Shown piece after piece: positions 8,054 to 16,372 of a DNA stretch of 64,000 nucleotides (position 1 is the first letter of the stretch; the number at the start of each line of letters is the position of its first letter). Below the pieces are notes generated by a model, which made no database searches, was not told where the DNA came from, and was given only the letters and a program-made list of their open reading frames with translations. The stretch lies in NCBI RefSeq assembly GCF_016862195.1, contig NZ_BOMM01000016.1, positions 62,001 through 126,000 on the forward strand, read 5' to 3'. The stretch is from Paractinoplanes ferrugineus. Lineage in GTDB: Bacteria; Actinomycetota; Actinomycetes; Mycobacteriales; Micromonosporaceae. A program made the position numbers and the translations under genes.

Positions 8054-8468
8054 CCTCGGGGCACTTCGGCGGGGCGATCGCGGTGGCCAGCCGGCGCAGC
8101 TCGCCCTGGTCGGCGGCGCCGAGGCCGGCGGCGATGTCGGGAAGCCGGTCGGCGATGTCGGTGTGCACCGCCTGCGCGGCCGCCTGGCCGGCCGGCGTGA
8201 CCGAGAGCATGATCATTCGCCGGTCGGTGGTCTGGCATTCGCGTCGCACCAGGCCCCGCCGCTCGGTGCGGTCGACGAGCTGGCTGAGGGCGTTGCGGGC
8301 CATGCCGAGCACGTCCGCCAGCTCGGCCATGCACCGGGGCTGCCCGGAAATCGTGCACAGCAGCTGGGCCTGGGCCGGCGTGAGGTCGTGGTCGGCGCAG
8401 ATCTGCGTATAACGCCGCTGAATGAGCAGCGACAGGCCGATCAGCCGATCGCCGAAGCCGTCGGACAC
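7959..8468 (-). CDS. MarR-family regulator
   Basis: 169 aa. A winged helix-turn-helix is visible: LTPAQAQLLCTISGQ, ELADVLGMARNALSQLVDRT, then the wing RECQTTDRRMIMLSVT. It very likely represses the divergent Old Yellow Enzyme gene through the tandem operators in between. The GTG at 8468 is chosen for its GGGAGG five bases upstream; a GTG further upstream (8498) lacks one. About 40 residues after the normal end of the fold (from APPKCPEVS) look non-conserved and overlap the esterase gene on the other strand. Confidence 0.88.
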   Translation of the reverse strand: MSDGFGDRLIGLSLLIQRRYTQICADHDLTPAQAQLLCTISGQPRCMAELADVLGMARNALSQLVDRTERRGLVRRECQTTDRRMIMLSVTPAGQAAAQAVHTDIADRLPDIAAGLGAADQGELRRLATAIAPPKCPEVSRDAAGDGSAELATTASRAARRGPTRPARG

Positions 8469-8548
8469 CCGCGCCTCCCACCCATAGCGTCTGACCACCC
8501 AGGGTTTCCTTCATCACACCCGGGCGGGGCCATCCTAGCTTGCCGAAG

Positions 8549-8584
8549 TTCATGTCGTGAACTAATTTTCGTTCACGGCATGAA
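8549..8584. promoter_or_regulatory. Tandem MarR operator between MarR and OYE genes
   Basis: TTCATGTCGTGAAC (8549-8562) and GTTCACGGCATGAA (8571-8584) are inverted repeats matching at 13 of 14 positions. Each arm is also its own pseudo-palindrome of the form TTCA-N5-TGAA. Two dimer sites 22 bases centre to centre are therefore likely, covering both divergent promoters. Confidence 0.75.
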
Positions 8585-8618
8585 TCATCGACCGTCTAGC
8601 GCCGGAGGGCACAACACG

Positions 8619-9689
8619 ATGGCAACGGCATTCGAACCGTACGACATGGGCGGCATCAAGCTGGCCAACCGCATCGCGATGGCCCCGATGACGCGCAGCC
8701 GCGCCCACGGCCCCGGCCTGAGCCCGACCGAGCTGAACGCGACCTACTACGCCCAGCGGGCCGGCGCCGGACTGATCATCACCGAGGGCGTCCAGCCGTC
8801 GGTGACCGGCCAGGGCTACACGTTCACGCCCGGCCTGCACTCCGACGAGCAGGTCGCCGGCTGGCGGACGGTCACCGACGCGGTGCACGCCGAGGGCAGC
8901 GTGATCTTCGCCCAGCTGATGCACGCCGGCCGTATCGGCCACCCGAGCATCCTGCCCGGCGACCTGACCCCGGTCGGTCCGTCCGCGGTGAAGCCGGCCG
9001 GCCAGATCTTCACCCACGAGGGCCTGCAGGACCTCGAGACCCCGCGCGAGCTGACCGAGGACGAGATCCTCGCGACGATCGCCGACTTCGCCGCCGCCGC
9101 CCGCAACGCGGTCGAGGCCGGCTTCGACGGCGTCGAGATCCACGGCGCGAACGGCTACCTCGTGCAGCAGTTCCTCGCCGCGAACGCCAACCGGCGCACC
9201 GACCGCTGGGGCGGCGACGTGGCCGGCCGGATCCGCTTCGCGGTGGAGGTGGCCAAGGCGACCGCCGCGGCGATCGGCCCGAACCGCGTCGGCATCCGCA
9301 TCTCCCCGGCGAACCCCTACAACGACATCGTCGAGGAGAACACCGCCGAGCTGTACGAGGCGCTGCTCGCCGAGCTGGCCCCGCTGGGCCTGGCCTACCT
9401 GCACGTGGTGGAGGGCCCGGACGCCGAGCTGACCCGCCGCCTGCGCGAGCAGTGGCCGACGACGTTCGTGCTCAACCCGCGCACGCACCCCGAGCCGACC
9501 GGCCCGGAGTCGCTGGCGCTGATCGAGGACGGCAGCGCCGACATCGTGTCCTACGGGGCGTTGTTCCTGGCCAACCCCGACCTGCCGGCCCGGCTGGCGG
9601 CCGGTGGCCCGTTCAACACGCCGGACATGTCCAAGGCGTTCGGCGGCGACCACAGCGGTTACACCGACTACCCCACCCTGGCCGGCTGA
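8619..9689 (+). CDS. Alkene reductase, Old Yellow Enzyme family
   Basis: 356 aa FMN-dependent TIM barrel. It reduces activated C=C bonds or nitro compounds with NAD(P)H in the cytoplasm. Visible features: FEPYDMGGIKLANRIAMAPM N-terminus, the Q-x-x-H-x-G loop (AQLMHAGRIGH near residue 100), and the ligand-binding pair His and Asn in EIHGANGYLVQQF near residue 175. DRWGG follows, with the FMN phosphate site GALFLANPDL near 315. The length is normal for NemA/OYE enzymes. GGAGGG ten bases before the ATG is the ribosome-binding site. It faces a MarR regulator across tandem operators, the usual set-up for electrophile-induced OYEs. Confidence 0.93.
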   Translation: MATAFEPYDMGGIKLANRIAMAPMTRSRAHGPGLSPTELNATYYAQRAGAGLIITEGVQPSVTGQGYTFTPGLHSDEQVAGWRTVTDAVHAEGSVIFAQLMHAGRIGHPSILPGDLTPVGPSAVKPAGQIFTHEGLQDLETPRELTEDEILATIADFAAAARNAVEAGFDGVEIHGANGYLVQQFLAANANRRTDRWGGDVAGRIRFAVEVAKATAAAIGPNRVGIRISPANPYNDIVEENTAELYEALLAELAPLGLAYLHVVEGPDAELTRRLREQWPTTFVLNPRTHPEPTGPESLALIEDGSADIVSYGALFLANPDLPARLAAGGPFNTPDMSKAFGGDHSGYTDYPTLAG

Positions 9690-9707
9690 GCCGATCCGAC
9701 CGACTCC

Positions 9708-9744
9708 GACCGGAAGTCGCCCCGGCCCGGGGCGGCTTCCGGTC
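9708..9744. terminator. Bidirectional hairpin between OYE and GH3 genes
   Basis: GACCGGAAG...CTTCCGGTC with an inner CGCCCC/GGGGCG forms a 16-bp stem with one G-T wobble and a five-base loop. It lies between two convergent stop codons, so it can terminate both. Confidence 0.75.
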
Positions 9745-11947
9745 AGTCGTGCACCTCGAACGTGCCGGTCAGCTCGGCCGTCGAACTGCCGCCGACCCAG
9801 ACGTCGAAGACCGAGGCGTCGCGCACCCAGTCCCGCTCGGCGGCGTTCCAGTAGGTGCGGTGCTCGGGGCCGAGCGTGAAGGTGACGGATCGCGACGACC
9901 GGGCCGGCAGTGACACCCGTTCGAAGCCCTTGAGCTCGCGTACCGGCCGGGCCGCCGATCCGTGCCGCTGGTGCAGGTAGAGCTGAACGACCTCGGCCGC
10001 TTCCCGGTCGGATTCGTTGGTGACCGTCACCGTCACGGCCGAGTCGGAGACCACAAGGTCGCTGTACGCGAACCGGGCGTAGCTGAGCCCGTGCCCGAAC
10101 GGGAAGAGCGGCGTGCTCTGCTCGTCCCAGTAGCGGCGGCCCTGGTTGGCGGGTTCGTGCGAGCGCGTGTGCGCGTAGGTCATCGGGACCTGCCCGACCG
10201 TGCGCGGCCAGGTGAAGGGCAGTTTTCCGCTCGGCGAGACGACCCCGAACAGCAGGTCGGCCACGGCGTTGCCGCCCTGCGTGCCGGGGTACCAGATGTC
10301 GAGGATGGCCGGCACGTTCTCGGCCGCCCAGCGCAGGTCGAGCGGCCGGCCGTTGAGCACCAGCAGGACGGTCGGCGTGCCGGTGGCGACGACGGCCTCG
10401 AGCAGGTCGAGCTGCCGGCCGGGCAGATCCAGCGAGGAGCGCGAGGCGGCCTCGCCGATCATGTTCTGCCACTCCCCCAGCACCACGACCGCGACGTCGG
10501 CCGCGGTGGCGGTGGCGACCGCCTCGGCGAACGCGGCGTCGGCGTCGAATCCCGGCGGGTCGCTCGGCGCGTTGTCGCCGAACATGTCGAACATGGACGG
10601 GAAGGTCCGCTGCCCCACCGGGATGCCGGGGGCATAGGTGACGTTCGGGGCGGCCGCGCGCAGGCCGTCGAGCACGGTCACGGTCTCGTCCAGGTCGAAG
10701 TCGAAGACCCACGGCCCGAGCGTGTCGCGCTTGGCGTCGGCGAGCGGCCCGAGCACCGCGATCGAGCTCTCCGGGCGCAGCGGCAGCAGGTCACCCTCGT
10801 TGCGCAACAGCACCGCGGACCGCTGCGCGGCCACCCGGGCGACCTCCCGATGGGCCGGTTCGGCCAGGATCTCCCGAGCGCGCGCCTCGTCGACGTACGG
10901 GTTGTCGAACAGCCCCAGCCGTACCTTGGCCGCCAGGATCTTGCGCACCCGGGCGTCGACGACCTCCTGGCTGACGGCACCGTCCGCGACGGCCGCCGGC
11001 AGGTGCGCATAGGCCGGATCGGTGATCGCCATCTCCAGGTCGACCCCGGCGGTCACGGCTCGCGCCCCGGCATCGGCGAGATCACGGGCAAAACCACGGG
11101 TCGCCAGATTGCGTACGGCGTTGGCGTCGCTGACCACGAAGCCGTCGAAGCCCCACGTGTCCCGCAGCACCTCGGTGAACAGCCAGTGGTTGCCGGTGGC
11201 CGGCACCCCGTTGAGGTCCATGTAGGCGGTCATGATGTTGCCCGCCCCGGCCTCGACGGCGGCCTTGAACGGCGGGAAGTAGACGTTCCACAGCTCGTGG
11301 TCGGAGAGGTCGACCTCGTCGTAGTCGCGTCCGCCGCGCGCCGCCCCGTACCCGCCGAAGTGTTTGGGCCCGGCGATGACGCCGTCCGCGCCGACCTCGC
11401 CGTCCGCGCCTCCCTGGAAGCCGCGGACCTGGGCGGCGGCGACGACCGAGCCGAGGTAGGGGTCCTCGCCGGCGCCTTCGACGATGCGTCCCCAGCGCGG
11501 GTCGCGGGCGATGTCGACCATCGGCGCGAACGCCCAGTGGATGCCGACGGCGCGGGCCTCGCGGGCGGCGACGGCCTGGCCGCGCTCGATCGTCTCCGGG
11601 TCCCACGAGGCGGCCATCGCGATCGGCACCGGGAAGATCGTGCGCAGGCCGTGGATGACGTCGAAGCCGAACAGCACCGGGATGCCGTGCGGGTTGCCCT
11701 CGATCGCGAGCCGCTGCAACCGGTTGATCTCGGCCGGATCGGTGACGAACAGCAGCGATCCGGCCTCGCCCCGGCGCAGCGCCGCCTCGACCGCGCGGGG
11801 CTGTTCGGTCACGTCGAGCCCGAGGGCCGGTTCGGCCTCGGCGCCGGTCGGGAGCTTGAAGTAGAAGTACTGGGTCAGCTGTCCGGCTTTCTCCGCCGGC
11901 GACATGCCCTCGAGCAGTTCCTCGACCCGCTTCTGCACCGCGTCCAC
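9743..11947 (-). CDS. Beta-glucosidase, glycoside hydrolase family 3
   Basis: 734 aa, cytoplasmic (no signal peptide). Domains in order: GH3 N-terminal TIM barrel (about residues 20-330), GH3 C-terminal alpha/beta domain (about 370-600), and a fibronectin-III-like end. The substrate-binding loop KHFGGYG (195-201) and the catalytic Asp in GFVVSDANAV (Asp274) are intact. It should release glucose from beta-linked oligosaccharides. The GTG at 11947 has AGAGAGG upstream. A perfect 14-bp palindrome of LacI type lies 36 bases upstream of the start, so repression by a LacI-family protein is expected; no lacI gene is in the window. Confidence 0.93.
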   Translation of the reverse strand: MDAVQKRVEELLEGMSPAEKAGQLTQYFYFKLPTGAEAEPALGLDVTEQPRAVEAALRRGEAGSLLFVTDPAEINRLQRLAIEGNPHGIPVLFGFDVIHGLRTIFPVPIAMAASWDPETIERGQAVAAREARAVGIHWAFAPMVDIARDPRWGRIVEGAGEDPYLGSVVAAAQVRGFQGGADGEVGADGVIAGPKHFGGYGAARGGRDYDEVDLSDHELWNVYFPPFKAAVEAGAGNIMTAYMDLNGVPATGNHWLFTEVLRDTWGFDGFVVSDANAVRNLATRGFARDLADAGARAVTAGVDLEMAITDPAYAHLPAAVADGAVSQEVVDARVRKILAAKVRLGLFDNPYVDEARAREILAEPAHREVARVAAQRSAVLLRNEGDLLPLRPESSIAVLGPLADAKRDTLGPWVFDFDLDETVTVLDGLRAAAPNVTYAPGIPVGQRTFPSMFDMFGDNAPSDPPGFDADAAFAEAVATATAADVAVVVLGEWQNMIGEAASRSSLDLPGRQLDLLEAVVATGTPTVLLVLNGRPLDLRWAAENVPAILDIWYPGTQGGNAVADLLFGVVSPSGKLPFTWPRTVGQVPMTYAHTRSHEPANQGRRYWDEQSTPLFPFGHGLSYARFAYSDLVVSDSAVTVTVTNESDREAAEVVQLYLHQRHGSAARPVRELKGFERVSLPARSSRSVTFTLGPEHRTYWNAAERDWVRDASVFDVWVGGSSTAELTGTFEVHD

Positions 11948-11982
11948 GCCGCCACCTCTCTCGAACTTCGACGTGTCTCGAA

Positions 11983-11996
11983 CTTACACGTGTAAG
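11983..11996. promoter_or_regulatory. LacI-type operator palindrome upstream of GH3
   Basis: CTTACACGTGTAAG is a perfect 14-bp palindrome, 36 bases before the GH3 start. Its even symmetry with a central CG is typical of LacI-family sites. The sequence TCTCGAACTT occurs twice immediately beside it. Confidence 0.6.
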
Positions 11997-12012
11997 CGAA
12001 CGCTACCCCGGT

Positions 12013-12048
12013 CCCCTGGCCGCGTCCACCGGTCGCCCGGCCCAGGGG
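12013..12048 (-). terminator. Hairpin downstream of the DUF427 gene
   Basis: CCCCTGGCC (12013-12021) and GGCCCAGGGG (12039-12048) are inverted repeats with one bulged base. They lie directly after the DUF427 stop on the minus strand and before the GH3 operator. Confidence 0.45.
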
Positions 12049-12051
12049 CGT

Positions 12052-12516
12052 TCACCAGCCCATGGTTCCGGGGCCGCCCTTGAACGGCCCGGTGATGCCG
12101 TCGGTGATCCAGCCGCCGTAGAAGTCGCCCTCCTGCGCCCGCACCAGTTCCCCGGCCACCCGGCACTCGTCGACCCGGCTCGGATAGAAGGCGACGGCTC
12201 CGGCGATCTCCGCGAACCCGGGGGTGGGCCGTTCGTAGGACCAGCCGGCCCGCTCGACCCGGGGCGCCCCGGCCACGACGACGTCCCAGTAGCCGGCGAC
12301 GCCCTTGAACTCGCACAACGACCGGCCCGCCCCGGGCTGCAGCACCCCGTCCGCGAGGTCGGCCCGGGGCACGTAGTAGACCGGCGGATGCGACGTCTCC
12401 AGGACCCGCCAGCAGTGGTCGCTGTCGGCGATCAGCTGCCCCGCGTGGGTGATGGTGACCCGGGCGTCGGTGCGTTCCAGACGCGGCGGGCGAGGATAGT
12501 CCCAAACTGACTCCAT
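12052..12516 (-). CDS. DUF427 domain protein
   Basis: 154 aa from the ATG at 12516. The small DUF427 beta-fold is recognisable: VWDYPRPPRLE at the N-terminus, ARVTITHAGQLIADSDHCWRV-type strand pattern, PVYYVPRADL, then CEFKGVAGYWDV and FYGGWIT near the end. The family is widespread and its biochemical role is not established. A longer frame upstream (to 12627) encodes low-complexity residues and overlaps the opposite gene, so it is not used. The 112-base gap to the carboxylesterase holds the divergent promoters. Confidence 0.85.
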   Translation of the reverse strand: MESVWDYPRPPRLERTDARVTITHAGQLIADSDHCWRVLETSHPPVYYVPRADLADGVLQPGAGRSLCEFKGVAGYWDVVVAGAPRVERAGWSYERPTPGFAEIAGAVAFYPSRVDECRVAGELVRAQEGDFYGGWITDGITGPFKGGPGTMGW

Positions 12517-12628
12517 CGGTCCAGCTTGCCAGCTCGCCCCGCCGCCGGCCGCCGGCCGGCGGTGCAGGACCCGGCCGGAGCCGGAAATGGGTGGCGCCGG
12601 TCCCGGATCGGGGCCAGGATCAGCCACC

Positions 12629-14041
12629 GTGAAGGACGCGCCGGAGGTCCGGCTCCCCGCGGGGACGCTGCGAGGTGCTCGCGAGTCCGCCGTGGCGGTC
12701 TTCCGCGGGATCCCCTATGCGGCGCCGCCGGTCGGCGCCGACCGGTTCGCCGCACCGCGACCGCCGGACCGCTGGGCGGGCGTCCGCGAGGCGACGGCAT
12801 TCGGGCCGTCCGCACCGCAGACCGACGTCTTCGGCAGCGGTTCCGCTGCGGGGCCGGCCGGCGACGGCTGGCTCACCGTGAACGTCTGGTCGCCCTCCCC
12901 CGGCCCGGGCGCCCGCCTGCCGGTGCTGGTGTGGATCCACGGCGGCGGTTACACGGTCGGCCGGTCGAGCTCCCCCGAGTACGACGGTGGCCGGCTCGCC
13001 CGCGAGGGCCCGGTCGTCCTCGTGACGTTCAACTACCGGCTCGGCGTCGAGGGCTTCGCGCACATCGACGGGGCGCCGGCCAACCGGGGCCTGCTCGACC
13101 AGGTCGCGGCCCTGGAGTGGGTGCGTGACAACATCGGCGCGTTCGGTGGCGACCCGGCCCGGGTGACCGTCTTCGGCGAGTCGGCGGGTGGCGGTTCCGT
13201 CGCGGCGTTGCTCGCCATGCCGCGTGCGTCGGGACTGTTCCGCGCCGCCGTCGCGCAGAGCGTGCCCGGCACGTTCTTCTCCCCGGCCTTCGCCGCCGGG
13301 ATCGCCGCCGCCCTGGCGGCCGAGGTGGGGCCGCGCTTCGCCGACGTCGACCCGGCCCGTCTCGCCGCGGCCGCCGACCGGGTCACGGCCGGGTTCCGGT
13401 CGATCCGGTTCTCGCCGGTGGTCGACGGGGAGGTGCTGCCGACGACGCCGTGGGAAGCCGTGGGCGACCGCGACATTCCGCTGCTGACCGGCCACACCCG
13501 GGACGAGTACCGCCTGTTCACGGTCCTCAACGGCGGCCCGGCGACGACCTGCGCCGTCGAGCAGCTGGCCCCCGGCGGTGCGCGGAGCTATCCGGAGTCC
13601 TTCCCGGACGCCGGCCCCGAGCTCCTCGACGAGCTCGTGCAGTCCGACTGGCTGTTCCGCATGCCGTCGCTGCACCTGGCCGAGGCCCGGGTCGCCGGCG
13701 GCGGGCGGGCGTTCCTCTACGAGCTGACCTGGCCGGCCCCGGGTCTGGGGGGCGCCCTCGGTGCGTGTCACGGGCTCGACGTGCCGCTGGTGTTCGGCAA
13801 TCTGACGAGCGGCCAGACCGCCGTGCTGCTCGGCGACCGGCCCGGGGACGACGCGATCGAGTTGTCCGCGCAGATGCGGGCCGCCTGGATCGCGTTCGCC
13901 ACCGATGGCGATCCAGGCTGGCCCGCCTACTCCGCGGAGCAGCGGCTCACCCGGATCTTCGACATCCCGGGTTCGGTCACCGCGTACCCCGAAGAGCTCT
14001 CACGCCTGATCTGGCAGTCCCACTCCTTCGAAGCCCGGTGA
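12629..14041 (+). CDS. Carboxylesterase type B
   Basis: 470 aa alpha/beta hydrolase. Signatures: FRGIPYAAPPVGADRF near residue 25, the oxyanion-hole WIHGGGY near 100, and the nucleophile elbow FGESAGGGSVAALLAMP near 180. HGLDVPLVFGN near 385 supplies the His region. It hydrolyses carboxylic esters; no signal peptide is seen, so it is probably cytoplasmic. I place the start at the GTG 12629 (VKDAPEVRLPAG); an ATG at 12587 would add a Gly/Pro-rich stretch without support. Its last 42 bases overlap the convergent membrane-protein gene. Confidence 0.88.
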   Translation: MKDAPEVRLPAGTLRGARESAVAVFRGIPYAAPPVGADRFAAPRPPDRWAGVREATAFGPSAPQTDVFGSGSAAGPAGDGWLTVNVWSPSPGPGARLPVLVWIHGGGYTVGRSSSPEYDGGRLAREGPVVLVTFNYRLGVEGFAHIDGAPANRGLLDQVAALEWVRDNIGAFGGDPARVTVFGESAGGGSVAALLAMPRASGLFRAAVAQSVPGTFFSPAFAAGIAAALAAEVGPRFADVDPARLAAAADRVTAGFRSIRFSPVVDGEVLPTTPWEAVGDRDIPLLTGHTRDEYRLFTVLNGGPATTCAVEQLAPGGARSYPESFPDAGPELLDELVQSDWLFRMPSLHLAEARVAGGGRAFLYELTWPAPGLGGALGACHGLDVPLVFGNLTSGQTAVLLGDRPGDDAIELSAQMRAAWIAFATDGDPGWPAYSAEQRLTRIFDIPGSVTAYPEELSRLIWQSHSFEAR

Positions 14042-15967
14042 CCGCGCCGGGGCCGGCCGGCTCCGGGCCGGGTCGCCGTCGAGGCGCATCGCGACGAGCG
14101 CGGCGATCGGGGTGACCAGCAGAGCGGCGCCCGGCACCAGCGAGATGCCGTCGGCCGGATAGCCGAGCCCTTCGACCGCGAACAGCAGGTCGGGCGCGAT
14201 GTGCCCGGGGAACGCCCCGGCCAGCCACAGCACGACGGTGCCGGGCAGCCCGGCCAGGGCCAGCAGCACCCACAGCGCGGCGGTGCGCCCGCGGGGCCGG
14301 GCCCGGTGCCGGCGGAGCAGCGCGACGAGGACCACGGCCAGCGGGATCCCGACGAACGCCCCGGCGACCGCGCTGCCGGAGTCCTCGCTGTCGGCCGGCA
14401 CCGGCAGCAGCCCGGCGGCCAGGACCAGCGCCGCCGGCACCGCGATCACCAGGGCCGTCACCCACCCCGGGAGGCGGTGCCGGCGGACCGCGACGGCGGC
14501 GACGGCGGCCAGCAGCACACCGAGAACGGCCAGGCCGACAGTGGTGGGGCGGAGGCCGGACGGAAGGTACGGGTGATTGACGCCGGGCGTGCCCTGGGAC
14601 AGCAGCAGCGGGACACAGACAGCCGCGAGGACCGCCGCCACCGCGATCCGCCGCCGCACCGTCCGCTCGCTCCCGGCGGCCAGCGGTCCCCGGGCGACGG
14701 TCCAGCCCAGCGCCACTGTCGCACCGCCCACCAGCAGCGCGAGCCGCAGCCCACCGGCGCCGTGCACGCCGAGGCGGACGAGCACCCCGTCGGCGCCGAT
14801 CAGCACGCCGGCCAGCACCAGCGCGGCCGGCACCGCGCGCCGCCGGTCGGCCACCGCGACGAGCAGGGCGAGCGCGGCGAGCAGGATCGACGTCCAGCGC
14901 AGCTCGGCGACCCACAGGTAGATCTCACCGTCGCCGCCGGGCATCGGCGCCGACGCGGAGACGCCGGGCATGGCCGGGCCGAGGATCGCCACCGTGCAGG
15001 CCCAGGCGATGACGGCCAGGGCCAGGCCGGTCGCCCCGGCCGCGATGAGCACGGCCGGCCGGGGACGGGGTTCGTCGCCGGTCGCGACCGGGCGGAGAGC
15101 GCGCTCGGGCAGTGGGCGCAGCGCGGCGGTCCCGAAGGCCAGGGCCAGCACGGCGAACACGGTGAGGGTGATCGCCCACGGCCCGAGGTGGTAGAACGCG
15201 CGGCTGCTGAGGGCGCCGGGCGGGATGACGGAGAACTCCGGGGGCGGATTCCCGGTCGTCAACGAGGCGACGGCGGCCCGCAGACCGGCGTCGCTCGTGA
15301 GGGCCATCGGCAGGGTGGCGGCCGCGGCGGCGAGCGCGGCCACCAGCGGCGTGCCGAGCAGGAACAGGCGCCGGCCCCGGACCGCGGCGACCCCGAGCAG
15401 CGCGATGCCGGGAATCCACACCAGCAGCCCGATGAGCAGGGCCAGGACGTACGTCAGGTCCTGCTCGGTCACGGCCGGCAGCAGCAACGCGGGCGTCATC
15501 AGCAGCGGGGCGACCGCGGCCGAGGTGGCCGGCCCGAACCGCGCGCCGGGTTCCAGCGGCATCCGCCGGCCCAGCCAGCGGCCCGCGAACAGGCACCACC
15601 CGGCGGTCGGCGCGGCGGTCACGGCGGCGGCGAACCAGGGCCAGGCGTAGTTGTCCGGCCACGCCAGAGCGACCAGCAGCGCGACGAACTGACTCACCCC
15701 CAGCGTGAGCAGCCCGGCGACGATCAGGGCACCGATCGGCGCGGGCGATCCGGTGGTCTCGGCCCAGCCCCGCGGCGCCCCCGAGGAATCGCGGAGCGGG
15801 GGCGAGGTCAGCAGGCTCAGCGCGTACGCGAGGGCCCGCCGCCCGCCGCCCGGCCGGGTCTCGATCTCCGACAGTTCGGCGTGCCACTCGCGGGCCATCT
15901 CCGCGCGGATGTCGGCCGGCCAGCGGCGCGCGGCCCGGTCGAGGCACCAGTGCGCGAGGCGGCTCAT
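14000..15967 (-). CDS. Multi-pass membrane protein co-transcribed with PadR
   Basis: 655 aa. A soluble N-terminus (LAHWCLDRAARRWPADIRAE, Trp/Arg-rich, ~70 residues) precedes about 15 hydrophobic segments separated by short Arg-rich loops. The N-terminal segment resembles the short helical module that follows PadR genes in many actinobacteria and may contact the regulator or a signalling partner; this is inference. The ATG overlaps the PadR stop (ATGA), so the two are translationally coupled. I do not recognise a transporter family. Function unknown. Confidence 0.75.
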   Translation of the reverse strand: MSRLAHWCLDRAARRWPADIRAEMAREWHAELSEIETRPGGGRRALAYALSLLTSPPLRDSSGAPRGWAETTGSPAPIGALIVAGLLTLGVSQFVALLVALAWPDNYAWPWFAAAVTAAPTAGWCLFAGRWLGRRMPLEPGARFGPATSAAVAPLLMTPALLLPAVTEQDLTYVLALLIGLLVWIPGIALLGVAAVRGRRLFLLGTPLVAALAAAAATLPMALTSDAGLRAAVASLTTGNPPPEFSVIPPGALSSRAFYHLGPWAITLTVFAVLALAFGTAALRPLPERALRPVATGDEPRPRPAVLIAAGATGLALAVIAWACTVAILGPAMPGVSASAPMPGGDGEIYLWVAELRWTSILLAALALLVAVADRRRAVPAALVLAGVLIGADGVLVRLGVHGAGGLRLALLVGGATVALGWTVARGPLAAGSERTVRRRIAVAAVLAAVCVPLLLSQGTPGVNHPYLPSGLRPTTVGLAVLGVLLAAVAAVAVRRHRLPGWVTALVIAVPAALVLAAGLLPVPADSEDSGSAVAGAFVGIPLAVVLVALLRRHRARPRGRTAALWVLLALAGLPGTVVLWLAGAFPGHIAPDLLFAVEGLGYPADGISLVPGAALLVTPIAALVAMRLDGDPARSRPAPARSPGFEGVGLPDQA

Positions 15968-16314
15968 GCCGGCCTCGGCTCGGTGACGCCGGCCTTGTCG
16001 GCGCCGCTCGCCCGGTCGAGCTGCTGGCGCAGGGCGGCGATCTCGAGGCGGGCGGTGACCAGGCCGTCCGGGGTGAGCCGGTAGTAGCGCCGGGCGGGCC
16101 GGCCGGCGGCCACCGGGTCGACGTCCTCCCAGATCGCGTCGACCCAGCCGGCCCGCTGCAGGCGCAGCAGGATCGGGTAGAGGGTGCCGCTCGGGTGGCC
16201 GCTGGCGCGCATCAGGTCGAGGCCGTAACGGTCGGCCTCCGGATCTTCGAGGAACACGGCGAGCACCTTCGACACCGCCGCCGTGACCCGTACCGGGTTC
16301 GTCATGGCGGACAC
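15964..16314 (-). CDS. PadR-family regulator
   Basis: 116 aa. A winged helix typical of PadR: VSKVLAVFLEDPEADRYGLDL, SGHPSGTLYPILLRLQRAGW, wing with GRPARRYYRLTPDG, then a dimerisation helix ARLEIAALRQQL. It should be a repressor of its own operon with the downstream membrane protein. The GTG at 16314 has GAAGGG nine bases upstream; the ATG at 16305 is an alternative. An inverted repeat lies across its promoter. Confidence 0.9.
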   Translation of the reverse strand: MSAMTNPVRVTAAVSKVLAVFLEDPEADRYGLDLMRASGHPSGTLYPILLRLQRAGWVDAIWEDVDPVAAGRPARRYYRLTPDGLVTARLEIAALRQQLDRASGADKAGVTEPRPA

Positions 16315-16318
16315 CGTA

Positions 16319-16353
16319 GCCGACCCTTCGTCGGTTTTCTACATAGGGTCGGC
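16319..16353. promoter_or_regulatory. Inverted repeat at the PadR promoter
   Basis: GCCGACCCT (16319-16327) and AGGGTCGGC (16345-16353) are perfect 9-bp inverted repeats with a 17-base AT-richer spacer. The spacer contains TATGTA on the minus strand, a possible -10. The element sits between the divergent PadR and DUF5996 starts and is a good candidate for the PadR operator. Confidence 0.6.
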
Positions 16354-16372
16354 GTTGTGGCACTGTTTAGCG

